Below, piece after piece: positions 6,190 to 12,945 of a stretch of 12,945 nucleotides of DNA. Positions within the stretch are counted from its first letter, which is position 1. The number at the start of each line of letters is the position of its first letter. This DNA comes from DASQUK01 sp046726215 (lineage in GTDB: Bacteria; Actinomycetota; Acidimicrobiia; Acidimicrobiales; VFJN01): NCBI GenBank assembly GCA_046726215.1, contig JBKPAA010000009.1, positions 1 to 12,945 of the forward strand. Reading direction: 5' to 3'. Position numbers and translations under genes: made by a program. The notes under the pieces are model-generated. The model made no database searches. It saw nothing but the letters and a program-made list of their open reading frames with translations, and was not told where the DNA came from.

Positions 6190-9100
6190 ATGCCCCGCTC
6201 GTTCCGGTTCGAGCCACCCGAGCCGCGGTCCGGCTCGCTCGCGCGACCGCGGCTGCTGCGCGCCTTGCTCGGCCGCTGGGAGCACCGGGTGACGGCTGTG
6301 GTGGGCGGACCCGGCCTGGGCAAGACGACGCTGCTCGCCCAAGCCGTCGCCGAGAACCGGCTCGCTCCCCGGGGCGAGGACGTCTGGATCGGCCTCGAGC
6401 GGGCTGACGCCGCCGGCGTCGTCCTGGCCCGCGACGTGATGGCCGCCGTCAGTGGGGAAGGACGTGACCCAGCCGCCGGCATGGTTCCGGGCACCACGGA
6501 CGAGGCGCCCGATCCGGCCAAGGTTGCCGACGCCGTGTGGCGGCGGGCGCCGACGGCGCTGTGCCTCGTGGTCGATGACGTGCACTGGCTCGCTCCCGGT
6601 TCGCCGGGCGCCATGTGGCTGACTGCCCTGGTCGACGCGTTGCCCGCCAACGGTCATGTCCTGCTGGCCAGCCGTTGGTCGCCAGCCGTGCCCCTCGCCC
6701 GCCTCACCATGCACGGTGGCGTGCTGCGCCTCGCCGAGGACGACCTGCGCTTCACGGACGACGAGCTGGCCGGGTTCGCGGCCCGCCGGGGCATCGCCAT
6801 CGGGCGGTTCGACGATACGGGCGGATGGCCGGCCATGGCCGAGCTGGCGGCCAGCGTCGGCCACGACCTGGCCGGTGACTACCTGTGGGAGGAGGTCCTC
6901 GAGCCGCTTGGAGCCGAGCGACGCCGGGTGCTGGCGGTGCTAGCCGACCTCGGCGGCGCCGACGACGACTTGGCCGGCGCTGCGCTGGGGGCCCCCGTCG
7001 ACCTAGCGGCCGTCCTCGACGGCGTGCCGCTCGTCGCCCACGGAGCGGACGGGTCGCGGGTGCCGCACCCGCTCTGGCACGGGGTACCGGCGCTGACGCT
7101 GGCCAACGACGAACGGATGGCCACCCGCCGCCGGGCGATCGACCGCTTGGTGGTCGGGCACCGCTACGACGAGGCCGTGACATTGGCCCGCGGGGCCGGC
7201 CTTGTCGACCTCGTGCCCGGGATCCTGCGGGCCGCCTGTGTCGGTCCCCACCGGCCCCCGGGCCGCCAGCTCGAGCGCTGGCTCGTCGACCTGCCCGAGG
7301 CCGTACGGAACACAGCCGGCGCCGCCCTCGCCGCCGGTGTCCAGGCTGCCCTGCTCGCGCCGGCTGACGCGACCGAACCCCTGCAAACGGCCATCCGGCG
7401 ATGCCGCGAGGCGGGCGACCCCGACGGTGAGCTGGGTGCCATAGCGTTGCTCGGCCAGGTGGCGTGGTGGCGGGCCGACCTCGAGCTACTCGTCGGGCTG
7501 CTCCCCCGGGTCGTCGAGCTCGAGGCTGAGGGTCATCCACTCGCCCGGGCCCTGGCCGCGCTCGGCCAAGCGGTCATCGCCGACATCGTGGCCGGCGACG
7601 ACGATGTGCTCGCCCATCTCGACGCCATCGAGCCGGGGATACTCGACCGCGCGTGGGAAACGATGGCCGCCTGGCTGCGCGCCACCACACTGGTCGGCGC
7701 TGGCCGGGCCGAGGAATCGATCGCGGTCTTCGATGCCATGCCCCCGATCCACGACCCTGCGTTCCAGCTCAATGTCGAGGGCGCCCGCCTCGAGGCCCGC
7801 TGGGCGATGGGCCACATCGACGAGGTGATCGCCGGCGTGCTGCCGATCACCGATGGCCTCGAGGCCGCCGGCGTGCTCCAGTTCGTCCTGGTGAGCCTGG
7901 CAGAGGCCGCGTTCGTGTTTGCCTGGGTCGGTGACGTCGAGGCGGCGCAACGCCTGGTGACGCGGGTCCGCCGCACCGAGGAGGATACCGACATAGGCCA
8001 GACCGCTCGTCTCGCACTTGCGGAGGCGGCCACGCTGGTGGCCGCCGGCGACGAACCGGCCGCCGCCGACCTGCTCGAGCATGCCATTGCCGCCCACGGC
8101 CTCGAAAGCGGGATCAACCGGCGGGTGTGGCGCCGCGGCTTGGCGCTCACTTACGTGCTCGTTCCGTCGGCTCGCCATCGCTGGGATGCGGCCGACCTTC
8201 GCGGTCACGTCGCTGCCGCACGCGCGCTCGCCCGGGCGGTGGTCGCGCTCCGGAACTGCGTGGGTAGCCCAGGGTTCGGCGCCCGGGATGCCGACGAGGT
8301 ACGCCGGCGGCTGGGCGACCTCGACCTGAGCGATATGTCTCGCGTGCGCACCGGGCTGCACCACCGGTTCGCCGTCGAGTTGGCGCTCGGCCTCGAAGCC
8401 GCCGGCCGGCCCGAGGGGGCGACGTTGCTCGAGGCTCTCGGGCCGCGGGGGCGCGAGGCGATGCGCGCCGAGCCTGCGACGCGAACGCACCGAGCCAAGC
8501 TCGCCAAGTCGCTGCTCGCCACAGTGCCGGCCCCGCCGACAGACCTCACCGAGATCGCCGTGCTCGGTCCCCTCGCACTGGCGCGCAACGGCGAGCCCGT
8601 CATCGACCGCGACCTGAGACGCGAGCGGGTGCGGGCGTTGCTGGCGTTCCTCGTGGGCCATCGCACGACCAGCCGGGCGGCGATCATGGCCGCCCTGTGG
8701 CCCGACCTGGGCCAGCGGGCCGCCGCCAACAACCTGCGGGTCACCATGACCTACCTGCTCCGGGTGCTGGAGCCCGGGCGCTCGGCGCGCGAGCCCGCGT
8801 ACCTGGTCCGCGTCGACGGCCAGGCCGTCAGGCTCGTCACCGGTGACTGGCTGCGGATAGACGGGGACCGGTTCGACGGGCACGTCGCCAGCGCCGCGCA
8901 GGCCGAAGCCGACGGCACACCCTCACTCGCGCTCGAGCACAATCTGGCGGCCGTCGCCCTCTATCGGGGCGAGGCCCACGAGGGCGTCGCCGACGCCGAC
9001 TGGATCACGCTCGAGCGCGAGCACTTCCGCCTCCGCTTCGTGGCAGCGGCGACCCGGGCCGGCGAGCTGCTGGTGGCGCGGGGCGACGTGGACGAAGCGG

Positions 9101-9315
9101 AACGCGTGGCCCGGCGTGCGGTCCAGGTCGACCCGTGGGCCGAGGAGGCCTACGCCGCGCTGGTCTCGGTGGCGCTCACCCGAGGCGACCGCTCGGCCGC
9201 CCGCCGCACCCTCGACCAGGCGCTGACTGCCCTGGCCGACCTCGGCGTCGAGCCGTCCGAGGAGACCCGCCGCCTGAGCCGCCGCGTCCGGGGCGAAGGA
9301 GACGACACCGGATGA
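6190..9315 (+). CDS. STAND ATPase transcriptional regulator with C-terminal SARP-type DNA-binding and BTAD domains
   Basis: A 1041-residue regulator. Residues 30-300 form a STAND/MalT-like P-loop ATPase: Walker A GGPGLGKTT at 39-47 and Walker B LVVDDVHWL at about 126-134. Residues 300-780 are helical and TPR-like, the usual ligand- or partner-sensing arm. At about 787 begins LTEIAVLGPLALARNGE, an OmpR/SARP-type winged helix (continuing LAFLVGHRTTSRAAIMAALWPD and NNLRVTMTYLLRVL), followed by a BTAD helical domain (YRGEAHEGVADADWI to ALVSVALTRGDRSAARRTLDQAL, about 900-1035). It should bind DNA in an ATP- and signal-controlled way; the target and signal are unknown. I chose ATG 6190 because homology-like sequence (RSFRFEPPEPRSGSLARPRLL) begins there; GTG 6178 is an alternative, and the frame stays open back to 5908 with implausible Arg-rich sequence. 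The stop at 9315 is 184 bases before the sixA-like gene, so co-transcription is possible. Confidence 0.88.
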   Translation: MPRSFRFEPPEPRSGSLARPRLLRALLGRWEHRVTAVVGGPGLGKTTLLAQAVAENRLAPRGEDVWIGLERADAAGVVLARDVMAAVSGEGRDPAAGMVPGTTDEAPDPAKVADAVWRRAPTALCLVVDDVHWLAPGSPGAMWLTALVDALPANGHVLLASRWSPAVPLARLTMHGGVLRLAEDDLRFTDDELAGFAARRGIAIGRFDDTGGWPAMAELAASVGHDLAGDYLWEEVLEPLGAERRRVLAVLADLGGADDDLAGAALGAPVDLAAVLDGVPLVAHGADGSRVPHPLWHGVPALTLANDERMATRRRAIDRLVVGHRYDEAVTLARGAGLVDLVPGILRAACVGPHRPPGRQLERWLVDLPEAVRNTAGAALAAGVQAALLAPADATEPLQTAIRRCREAGDPDGELGAIALLGQVAWWRADLELLVGLLPRVVELEAEGHPLARALAALGQAVIADIVAGDDDVLAHLDAIEPGILDRAWETMAAWLRATTLVGAGRAEESIAVFDAMPPIHDPAFQLNVEGARLEARWAMGHIDEVIAGVLPITDGLEAAGVLQFVLVSLAEAAFVFAWVGDVEAAQRLVTRVRRTEEDTDIGQTARLALAEAATLVAAGDEPAAADLLEHAIAAHGLESGINRRVWRRGLALTYVLVPSARHRWDAADLRGHVAAARALARAVVALRNCVGSPGFGARDADEVRRRLGDLDLSDMSRVRTGLHHRFAVELALGLEAAGRPEGATLLEALGPRGREAMRAEPATRTHRAKLAKSLLATVPAPPTDLTEIAVLGPLALARNGEPVIDRDLRRERVRALLAFLVGHRTTSRAAIMAALWPDLGQRAAANNLRVTMTYLLRVLEPGRSAREPAYLVRVDGQAVRLVTGDWLRIDGDRFDGHVASAAQAEADGTPSLALEHNLAAVALYRGEAHEGVADADWITLEREHFRLRFVAAATRAGELLVARGDVDEAERVARRAVQVDPWAEEAYAALVSVALTRGDRSAARRTLDQALTALADLGVEPSEETRRLSRRVRGEGDDTG

Positions 9316-9499
9316 ACCCCCTGCAGGTCAGATCCGCCGCCTCACCGGCCCGGCCTACGCCCCGTCGAGGCTCCCGTTCGGCAAGAACGTGCGCCGATCC
9401 AGTGACCGGCCGAGCCGGCTAGCACCTGTGTGGCCACGTGCCGTTGGTTCAGCATGTGAGAGTGGGGGACTGACCCCAGGAGTGTGAGAAGGGAGGGCT

Positions 9500-9955
9500 G
9501 TGCGGGTCTTTCTGGTCCAGCACGGAGAAGCCAAGAGCGAGGATGAGGATCCAGACCGGCCTCTGACCGATGACGGTGCCACTGAGGTGCGCCGGGTGAT
9601 TGGGGTGGCCGCCGGAGGGGGCGGGGTGATGGTCGAGCGAATCGTTCACTCGGGCAAGACGAGGGCGCGCCAGACGGCCGCGGCCTGGGGCGAGGCGCTC
9701 GGCGTCCCGATCGACGAATCCGATGGCCTGGCGCCGCGCGACGACCCGGCGATCTGGGCGGCGCGGGTCATCGCCGAGACGAGGGACACTATGCTCGTCG
9801 GCCACCTGCCGCATCTGGCCAGGCTGGCGGGCATCCTCCTGGCAGGCGACCCTGACCGCCCGGTCATTGCCTTCAGGCAGGGTGGACTTGTCGGGTTGGA
9901 GGAGGGCTCGGCGGGGTGGTCGGTCTGGCTCGTGCTGCCGCCCGCCGCCGTTTGA
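9500..9955 (+). CDS. sixA: SixA-type phosphohistidine phosphatase (histidine phosphatase superfamily)
   Basis: A 151-residue protein of the branch-2-like short histidine phosphatases. The N-terminus is MRVFLVQHGEA; His8 is the expected phospho-accepting nucleophile, and the usual RHG is QHG here (Gln7). PDRPLTDDG (18-26) is the family's typical turn. HSGKTRARQTA (50-60) supplies the second Arg, and LVGHLPHLARLAG (99-111) carries the second catalytic His102. SixA in E. coli removes phosphate from phosphohistidine of signalling or PTS proteins; a similar role is inferred, not shown. The GTG start at 9500 is supported by GGGAGG a few bases upstream. A small hairpin (9463-9478) lies just before the ribosome-binding site. 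It is the last recognisable chromosomal gene before the tRNA/att boundary. Confidence 0.85.
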   Translation: MRVFLVQHGEAKSEDEDPDRPLTDDGATEVRRVIGVAAGGGGVMVERIVHSGKTRARQTAAAWGEALGVPIDESDGLAPRDDPAIWAARVIAETRDTMLVGHLPHLARLAGILLAGDPDRPVIAFRQGGLVGLEEGSAGWSVWLVLPPAAV

Positions 9956-9969
9956 CCCCTCGGTAGGGG
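9956..9969 (+). terminator. Short hairpin directly after sixA-like stop
   Basis: CCCCT (9956-9960) pairs with AGGGG (9965-9969) across a CGGT loop, starting on the base after the stop codon. The stem is only five pairs and no T-run follows, so this is at best a weak terminator. Confidence 0.25.
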
Positions 9970-10360
9970 CTAATCGAGCCTTCGAGCGTGTCGCCTCGGC
10001 GCACTTCACCGCGTTGAGCAGCACCTTTGCGGTGCCACCGACAGTGTCCGATGCCCCGGGCAGGACTCGAACCTGCGGCCTACCGCTTGGGAGACTCCAT
10101 CGGGCCGTCCAGGGCGTGCGGTCCGCTCCGCTGACGTGCACCGATTTGACCGTGGTGTCCGGTGAGTGCGTCCCAGTCAGTGGCTGTCGCCTGAGTTTGG
10201 GTCCCGCCTAAGGTCCAGAGGGCATCGGCCACCGTCGACTGCACCAAGCAGCCCATGGGCGTCCCGCTGGCGCCGGTCCGGATCCTGATTCTGGACTTCC
10301 CCGGTCAGCAACGAGCGACGCCAGATCGCCTAATACACGGGTGATCCATCTGATATCCGC
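9970..10360. other. Gap between sixA-like gene and integrase, carrying the att site
   Basis: No convincing gene on either strand. It contains the orphan tRNA-Gly end (10052-10093) and the left part of an inverted repeat (10333-10366). The stretch 10094-10332 shows nothing I can identify; in integrated elements this position often holds arm-type integrase sites. Confidence 0.5.
10052..10093 (-). repeat. Orphan 3' end of tRNA-Gly(CCC), probable attachment site
   Basis: On the minus strand this reads as the 3' half of a tRNA: anticodon loop CTCCCAA (10093-10087, anticodon CCC, glycine), 3' anticodon strand GCGGT, five-base variable loop AGGCC, T arm GCAGG-TTCGAGT-CCTGC (10076-10060), 3' acceptor strand CCGGGGC (10059-10053) and discriminator A (10052). 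The 5' half is absent: the bases before the loop (GGAGT) cannot pair with GCGGT, and no GCCCCGG, D arm or ACCGC is found at the expected distance. A tRNA 3' end next to an integrase gene is the classic att footprint. The orientation places chromosome on the left and the element on the right. Confidence 0.75.
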
Positions 10361-10366
10361 GTGTAT
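10333..10366. repeat. Imperfect inverted repeat before the first integrase
   Basis: ATACACG (10333-10339) is mirrored by CGTGTAT (10360-10366); pairing continues inward imperfectly (GGTGAT against ATATCC with a one-base bulge), leaving a short spacer. It sits 28 bases upstream of the ATG at 10394 and covers the alternative GTG at 10361. It could be a recombinase core site or an operator. Confidence 0.35.
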
Positions 10367-10393
10367 CTCGCCGGGGGCCGCGAGCGTGCGGGG

Positions 10394-11305
10394 ATGACTT
10401 GGTCTCCGTGCCTGATCCCTCTTACTGACCCGTCCGGTGAAGTCCGCTATGAGCTGGGCCACCCGCTGGTTGATCGCTATCTGCGGTTTGTGGCCGGTCG
10501 GACCCGACCGAACACGGTGCGGGCGACGGCGTTCGATCTGAAGACGTTCTTCACGGGGTTCTACGCCTACGTGATGGCCCGCGGTGACACGGCTCTGGCT
10601 GCGAACCCGGTGCCCCGTGGGCTGTCGACGCGTCGGGAACGAGGCTCGAAGCGGTCCCGGATGGTGCCGCTGGTTCGGGTGCCGCGGACACTGCCGAAGA
10701 CCCTTGCCCCTCGCGAGGTCGACGCGCTGGTGGGGGCGGTGCGCACCCAAAGGGACCGGGCGATGGTCCTGGCAATGGTGCTGGGCGGGCTACGCCGTTG
10801 CGAAATGCTGGGCCTGCGGCGGGCGGACTTGTGGATCGGTGAGCGGCGACTGTTCATCGCTGAGGGCAAGGGCGGCCATCAACGAGTCGTGCCGATCGCC
10901 GACCGGTTCTTCGACGCCGTTGGCGACTACCTCCACGATGAGCGGCCTCCGGTGTCAGCGACGGATCAGGTGTTCGTCGTGTTGAAGGGACCCCGGCGCG
11001 GCCAGCCGTTGTCGGCCGATGGCGTCGACGAGATCCTCAGCGGCGCCCACCGGCGGGCTGGCCTCGAGACGGCGACCTGTCATCAGCTGCGCCACACCTG
11101 TCTCACCCGGTTGCGGGAAGCGGGCATGGCGCTGGAGGCCGTGCAGGCCCAGGCCGGTCACCGCTCCATCGAGTCGACTCGCATCTATCTCCATCTGACC
11201 AACGACTGGCTTGCCCGCGAATACCGACGCGCTGCCGATCTCATCGACATCGACCAGGCCGCCGTGAACCAACTCGTCGCTGTCCAGGAGGCCGCCGCCC
11301 GATGA
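10394..11305 (+). CDS. Tyrosine recombinase/integrase, first of tandem pair, apparent internal deletion
   Basis: A 303-residue tyrosine recombinase with a complete catalytic set: Arg134 in GGLRRCEM, the beta-hairpin Lys in EGKGGHQRVVPI, His230-x-x-Arg233 in HQLRHT, His256 in AGHRSIEST and nucleophile Tyr265 in RIYLHL. The N-terminus (LIPLTDPSGEVRYELGHPLV) is that of the actinobacterial integrase that usually precedes a second recombinase. The core-binding domain looks too short: FDLKTFFT passes straight into GFYAYVMARGD, whereas relatives as I recall them have roughly 50-60 residues between these points. The loss is in frame, so catalytic residues may be made, but DNA binding is probably impaired. 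ATG 10394 fits the family start; GTG 10361 would add eleven residues and overlap the inverted repeat. It overlaps the next gene by ATGA at 11302. Confidence 0.85.
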   Translation: MTWSPCLIPLTDPSGEVRYELGHPLVDRYLRFVAGRTRPNTVRATAFDLKTFFTGFYAYVMARGDTALAANPVPRGLSTRRERGSKRSRMVPLVRVPRTLPKTLAPREVDALVGAVRTQRDRAMVLAMVLGGLRRCEMLGLRRADLWIGERRLFIAEGKGGHQRVVPIADRFFDAVGDYLHDERPPVSATDQVFVVLKGPRRGQPLSADGVDEILSGAHRRAGLETATCHQLRHTCLTRLREAGMALEAVQAQAGHRSIESTRIYLHLTNDWLAREYRRAADLIDIDQAAVNQLVAVQEAAAR

Positions 11306-11396
11306 CCGCCATCCCCGCTGCTCGCCCGCCGACTGGCTCCCGGTCTGAGCTCGACTGGGATGAGATCGCGGATCAAGCGCCGAACTGGCCGCCACC
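11302..11396 (+). pseudogene. Displaced N-terminus of the second integrase (one-base frameshift)
   Basis: The ATG at 11302 overlaps the stop of the first integrase (ATGA) and begins MTAIPAARPPTGSRSELDWD, then EIADQAP, which looks like the true N-terminus of the second recombinase. After about 11380 this frame drifts to NWPPPWAAT and stops, while the frame one base over continues as ELAATMGRYLTQAATFLAP. Restoring one base (CCG-GAA) joins the two frames. The overlap implies translational coupling in the ancestral pair. Confidence 0.7.
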
Positions 11397-12527
11397 ATGG
11401 GCCGCTACCTGACCCAGGCGGCCACGTTCCTCGCCCCGCTCAGCGTGGAGTCAGCCGACAACGCGCTACGTCTTCTCGCCCGCTGGTTGCTCGACGGCAC
11501 CGACGTGCGGGCCGTCGCCGAGATCAGCCGCGACGACATCGAGGACTTCAAGGTCGCGCTCGCCCAACGCCGGGGCACCAAAGGCCAGGCCCTGACCGCC
11601 AACACCCAGCGGCAGCGGCTGCGGATGCTGCGCATGTTCTTCGAGCGGATCATCGAATGGGACTGGCCCGACGCACCGATACGCAACCCGATCATCGGCG
11701 GCGACATCCCACCGCGCCCCGAACCGCTCCCCAAGTTCCTCGACGACCGCGACGCCGCCAAGGTCATGGCCGCCGCCCGAGCCGCCACCGACCCCCGTGA
11801 CCGGCTCGTCGTCGAAGTCCTCGCCCGCACCGGGCTGCGAGCCAGCGAACTGTGCGACCTCGACGCCGACGCCGTCGTGCGCATCGGTGACGGGCACTGG
11901 CTCCGCGTCCCCGTCGGCAAGCTCCGCAGGGACCGCTTCATTCCCCTCCACCCCGACCTCGTCGCGCTCTTCGCCCTGTGGTGCGCCGACAACCTCGATC
12001 GCATCCGCGCTCACCGCCGGCTCATCGCCGACCACCGCGGCCCCATCGACCGCCACCAGGTCGGGCGCATCGTTCGTCGCGTCGCCCGCCGCGTCGGTGT
12101 CACCGCCCACCCCCACCAGCTCCGCCACACCCTCGCCACCCAAGCCATCAACCGAGGCATGCCCCTCGAAGCCATCGCCGCACTGCTCGGGCACCGCTCC
12201 ATGGACATGACCCTCACCTACGCCCGCATCGCCGACCGGGTCGTCGCCGACCACTACGCCGCCGTCAGCGCCAAAGTCGACGCCCTCTACGGTCAAGAGC
12301 TCCCCGCCGATCTCGAGACCACCAGCATGGCCAAACTCCGCCGCCAAGCCCACGCCCGCATGCTCGGCAACGAGCTGGCCGGCGATGTCCGCCGGTTCGA
12401 CAACCAACTCGTGGCAATCCACCAACGCGTCGTCGAGGCCGTCTCGCCTCGAGCACCACGGTCACTGACATCCACGGCATCGGTTCACTCGGCGCCGCCA
12501 TCATCCTGGGCCACACCGGTGACGTGA
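11397..12527 (+). CDS. Tyrosine recombinase/integrase, second of tandem pair, frameshifted N-terminus and IS110-derived C-terminus
   Basis: The long frame gives 376 residues. Catalytic residues are all present: Arg148 (RTGLRASEL), Lys in VGKLRRDRF, His240-x-x-Arg243 (HQLRHTLATQAINRG), His266 (LLGHRSMDM) and Tyr275 (LTYARI). Two defects are visible. The true start is probably at 11302 in another frame, so a product from the ATG at 11397 lacks about 30 N-terminal residues. At the other end the family sequence runs to KLRRQAHARMLGN (about residue 325), where relatives continue with a Cys-rich GYC...C segment. Here it changes to ELAGDVRRFDNQLVAIHQRV, which looks like IS110 transposase sequence. 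The last 23 residues are out-of-frame readthrough of that element. Catalysis is conceivable, but partner binding is probably altered. Confidence 0.8.
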   Translation: MGRYLTQAATFLAPLSVESADNALRLLARWLLDGTDVRAVAEISRDDIEDFKVALAQRRGTKGQALTANTQRQRLRMLRMFFERIIEWDWPDAPIRNPIIGGDIPPRPEPLPKFLDDRDAAKVMAAARAATDPRDRLVVEVLARTGLRASELCDLDADAVVRIGDGHWLRVPVGKLRRDRFIPLHPDLVALFALWCADNLDRIRAHRRLIADHRGPIDRHQVGRIVRRVARRVGVTAHPHQLRHTLATQAINRGMPLEAIAALLGHRSMDMTLTYARIADRVVADHYAAVSAKVDALYGQELPADLETTSMAKLRRQAHARMLGNELAGDVRRFDNQLVAIHQRVVEAVSPRAPRSLTSTASVHSAPPSSWATPVT

Positions 12528-12813
12528 CCGGTTCCCGACCAGCGGCCACTTCGCCCGCTACACCGGCACCGCCCCGATCGCCGCCTCGAGCGGGCCAACC
12601 CAACGGCACCGGCTCAACCCGCCTGGCAACCGGCAACTGAACCGAGCGCTGCACATCGCTGCCGTGACCCAGGTCCGCAACGACACCCCCGGACGCGCCT
12701 ACTACCGGCGCAAGCTCGACCAGGGCAAGACTCGCAAAGAAGCGCTGCGGGCCCTCAAGCGCCAGATCGCCAAGACCGTCTACCGGCACCTGGTCGCCGA
12801 CGCCCACCGCTGA
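12372..12813 (+). pseudogene. IS110-family transposase, C-terminal remnant with two frameshifts
   Basis: Three successive frames give one IS110 C-terminal region: ELAGDVRRFDNQLVAIHQRV-VEAV in the integrase frame to about 12443, ASSTTVTDIHGIGSLGAAI and ILGHTGDVT to about 12529, then RFPTSGHFARYTGTAPIAAS, GNRQLNRALHIAAVTQVRND, GRAYYRRKLDQGKTRKEAL and ALKRQIAKTVYRHLVADAHR to the TGA at 12811. GIG and YTGTAPIAASSG are characteristic of the transposase_20 domain, which carries the Ser nucleophile region of IS110 recombinases; the N-terminal DEDD (RuvC-like) domain is missing. Each shift is explained by one lost base (near 12443 and 12530). It can no longer act by itself. Confidence 0.8.
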
Positions 12814-12945
12814 GCCCAGATGAGCCCGGGAGGGCAACAGGGACGACTCGTAGTCCAGCGTGACCGGCCTTGCACCCTGACAGCCGGTTCTTCGGACAAG
12901 CCACTCCCGGACCCGACCATGACGCTACGCCCGCAGCCGACGGGC
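12814..12945. other. Downstream flank of the IS110 remnant
   Basis: No gene is seen. A small palindrome (GACT-CGT-AGTC, 12845-12855) lies here. The real end of the IS and any flanking duplication cannot be placed from this stretch alone. Confidence 0.4.

Noticed and set aside
7486..8883. 465-codon minus-strand open frame opposite the STAND-SARP gene
   Set aside because: No recognisable motif; it lies wholly within a well-supported gene on the other strand.
9312..9422. 36-codon frame starting with ATGA overlap at the end of the STAND-SARP gene
   Set aside because: MNPLQVRSAASPARPT... is short, of biased composition and has no recognisable feature; the overlap may be chance.
9463..9478. Hairpin TGGGG/CCCCA upstream of the sixA-like gene
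   Set aside because: The stem is only five pairs with no T-run; it is not enough to call a terminator or riboswitch.
10052..10140. Complete tRNA gene at the att site
   Set aside because: The bases upstream of the anticodon loop do not pair with the 3' anticodon strand, and no 5' acceptor strand or D arm is present.
1..12945. CRISPR array, rRNA, toxin-antitoxin or known defence cassette
   Set aside because: No regularly spaced repeats, rRNA sequence or recognisable toxin, antitoxin or defence effector motifs were found.

Overview
The window is GC-rich, uses GTG starts freely, and carries an F420-type (Ddn-like) oxidoreductase, a SARP/BTAD regulator and a tandem pair of actinobacterial-type integrases. 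Together these point to a high-GC actinobacterium, possibly of the Acidimicrobiia; this is inference from gene families, as there is no rRNA or other marker gene.

Layout. (1) 1-2837 (+): the 3' part of a very large signalling protein (helical region, GAF domain, class III nucleotide cyclase) whose beginning lies outside the window. (2) 2854-4570 (-): a membrane-anchored catalase-fold protein, a truncated methyltransferase remnant and a small SpoIIAA/STAS-like protein, all on the minus strand. (3) 4571-6189: a poorly coding, decaying stretch. It holds what looks like a solitary IS21-type insertion sequence end, one intact small Ddn-like oxidoreductase gene, and a VOC (glyoxalase-fold) gene broken by several frameshifts. 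(4) 6190-9955 (+): a 1041-residue STAND ATPase with a C-terminal SARP-type DNA-binding/BTAD module, then a SixA-type phosphohistidine phosphatase. (5) 10052-12945: a mobile region. It opens with an orphan 3' end of a tRNA-Gly(CCC) gene (minus strand), the usual footprint of an att site. Two overlapping tyrosine recombinase genes follow, and the second runs directly into the 3' part of an IS110-family transposase.

How the parts relate. The orphan tRNA 3' end faces so that chromosome lies to its left and the integrated element to its right. The intact tRNA-Gly gene should therefore lie beyond the right edge of the window. The element looks degraded: the first integrase seems to lack about 50-60 residues of its core-binding domain, the second has a one-base frameshift just after its ATGA overlap and a replaced C-terminus, and the IS110 fragment has two further one-base frameshifts. 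The chromosomal part is mainly regulatory and signalling genes (cyclase, SARP-STAND regulator, SixA) with small redox enzymes.

I did not find a clear candidate for a wholly new system. The most informative points are the tRNA-linked island boundary, the integrase/IS110 chimera, the catalase-fold protein lacking the distal histidine, and the STAND-SARP protein with its domains in the reverse of AfsR order. All family assignments come from reading motifs in the translations; no database search was possible.
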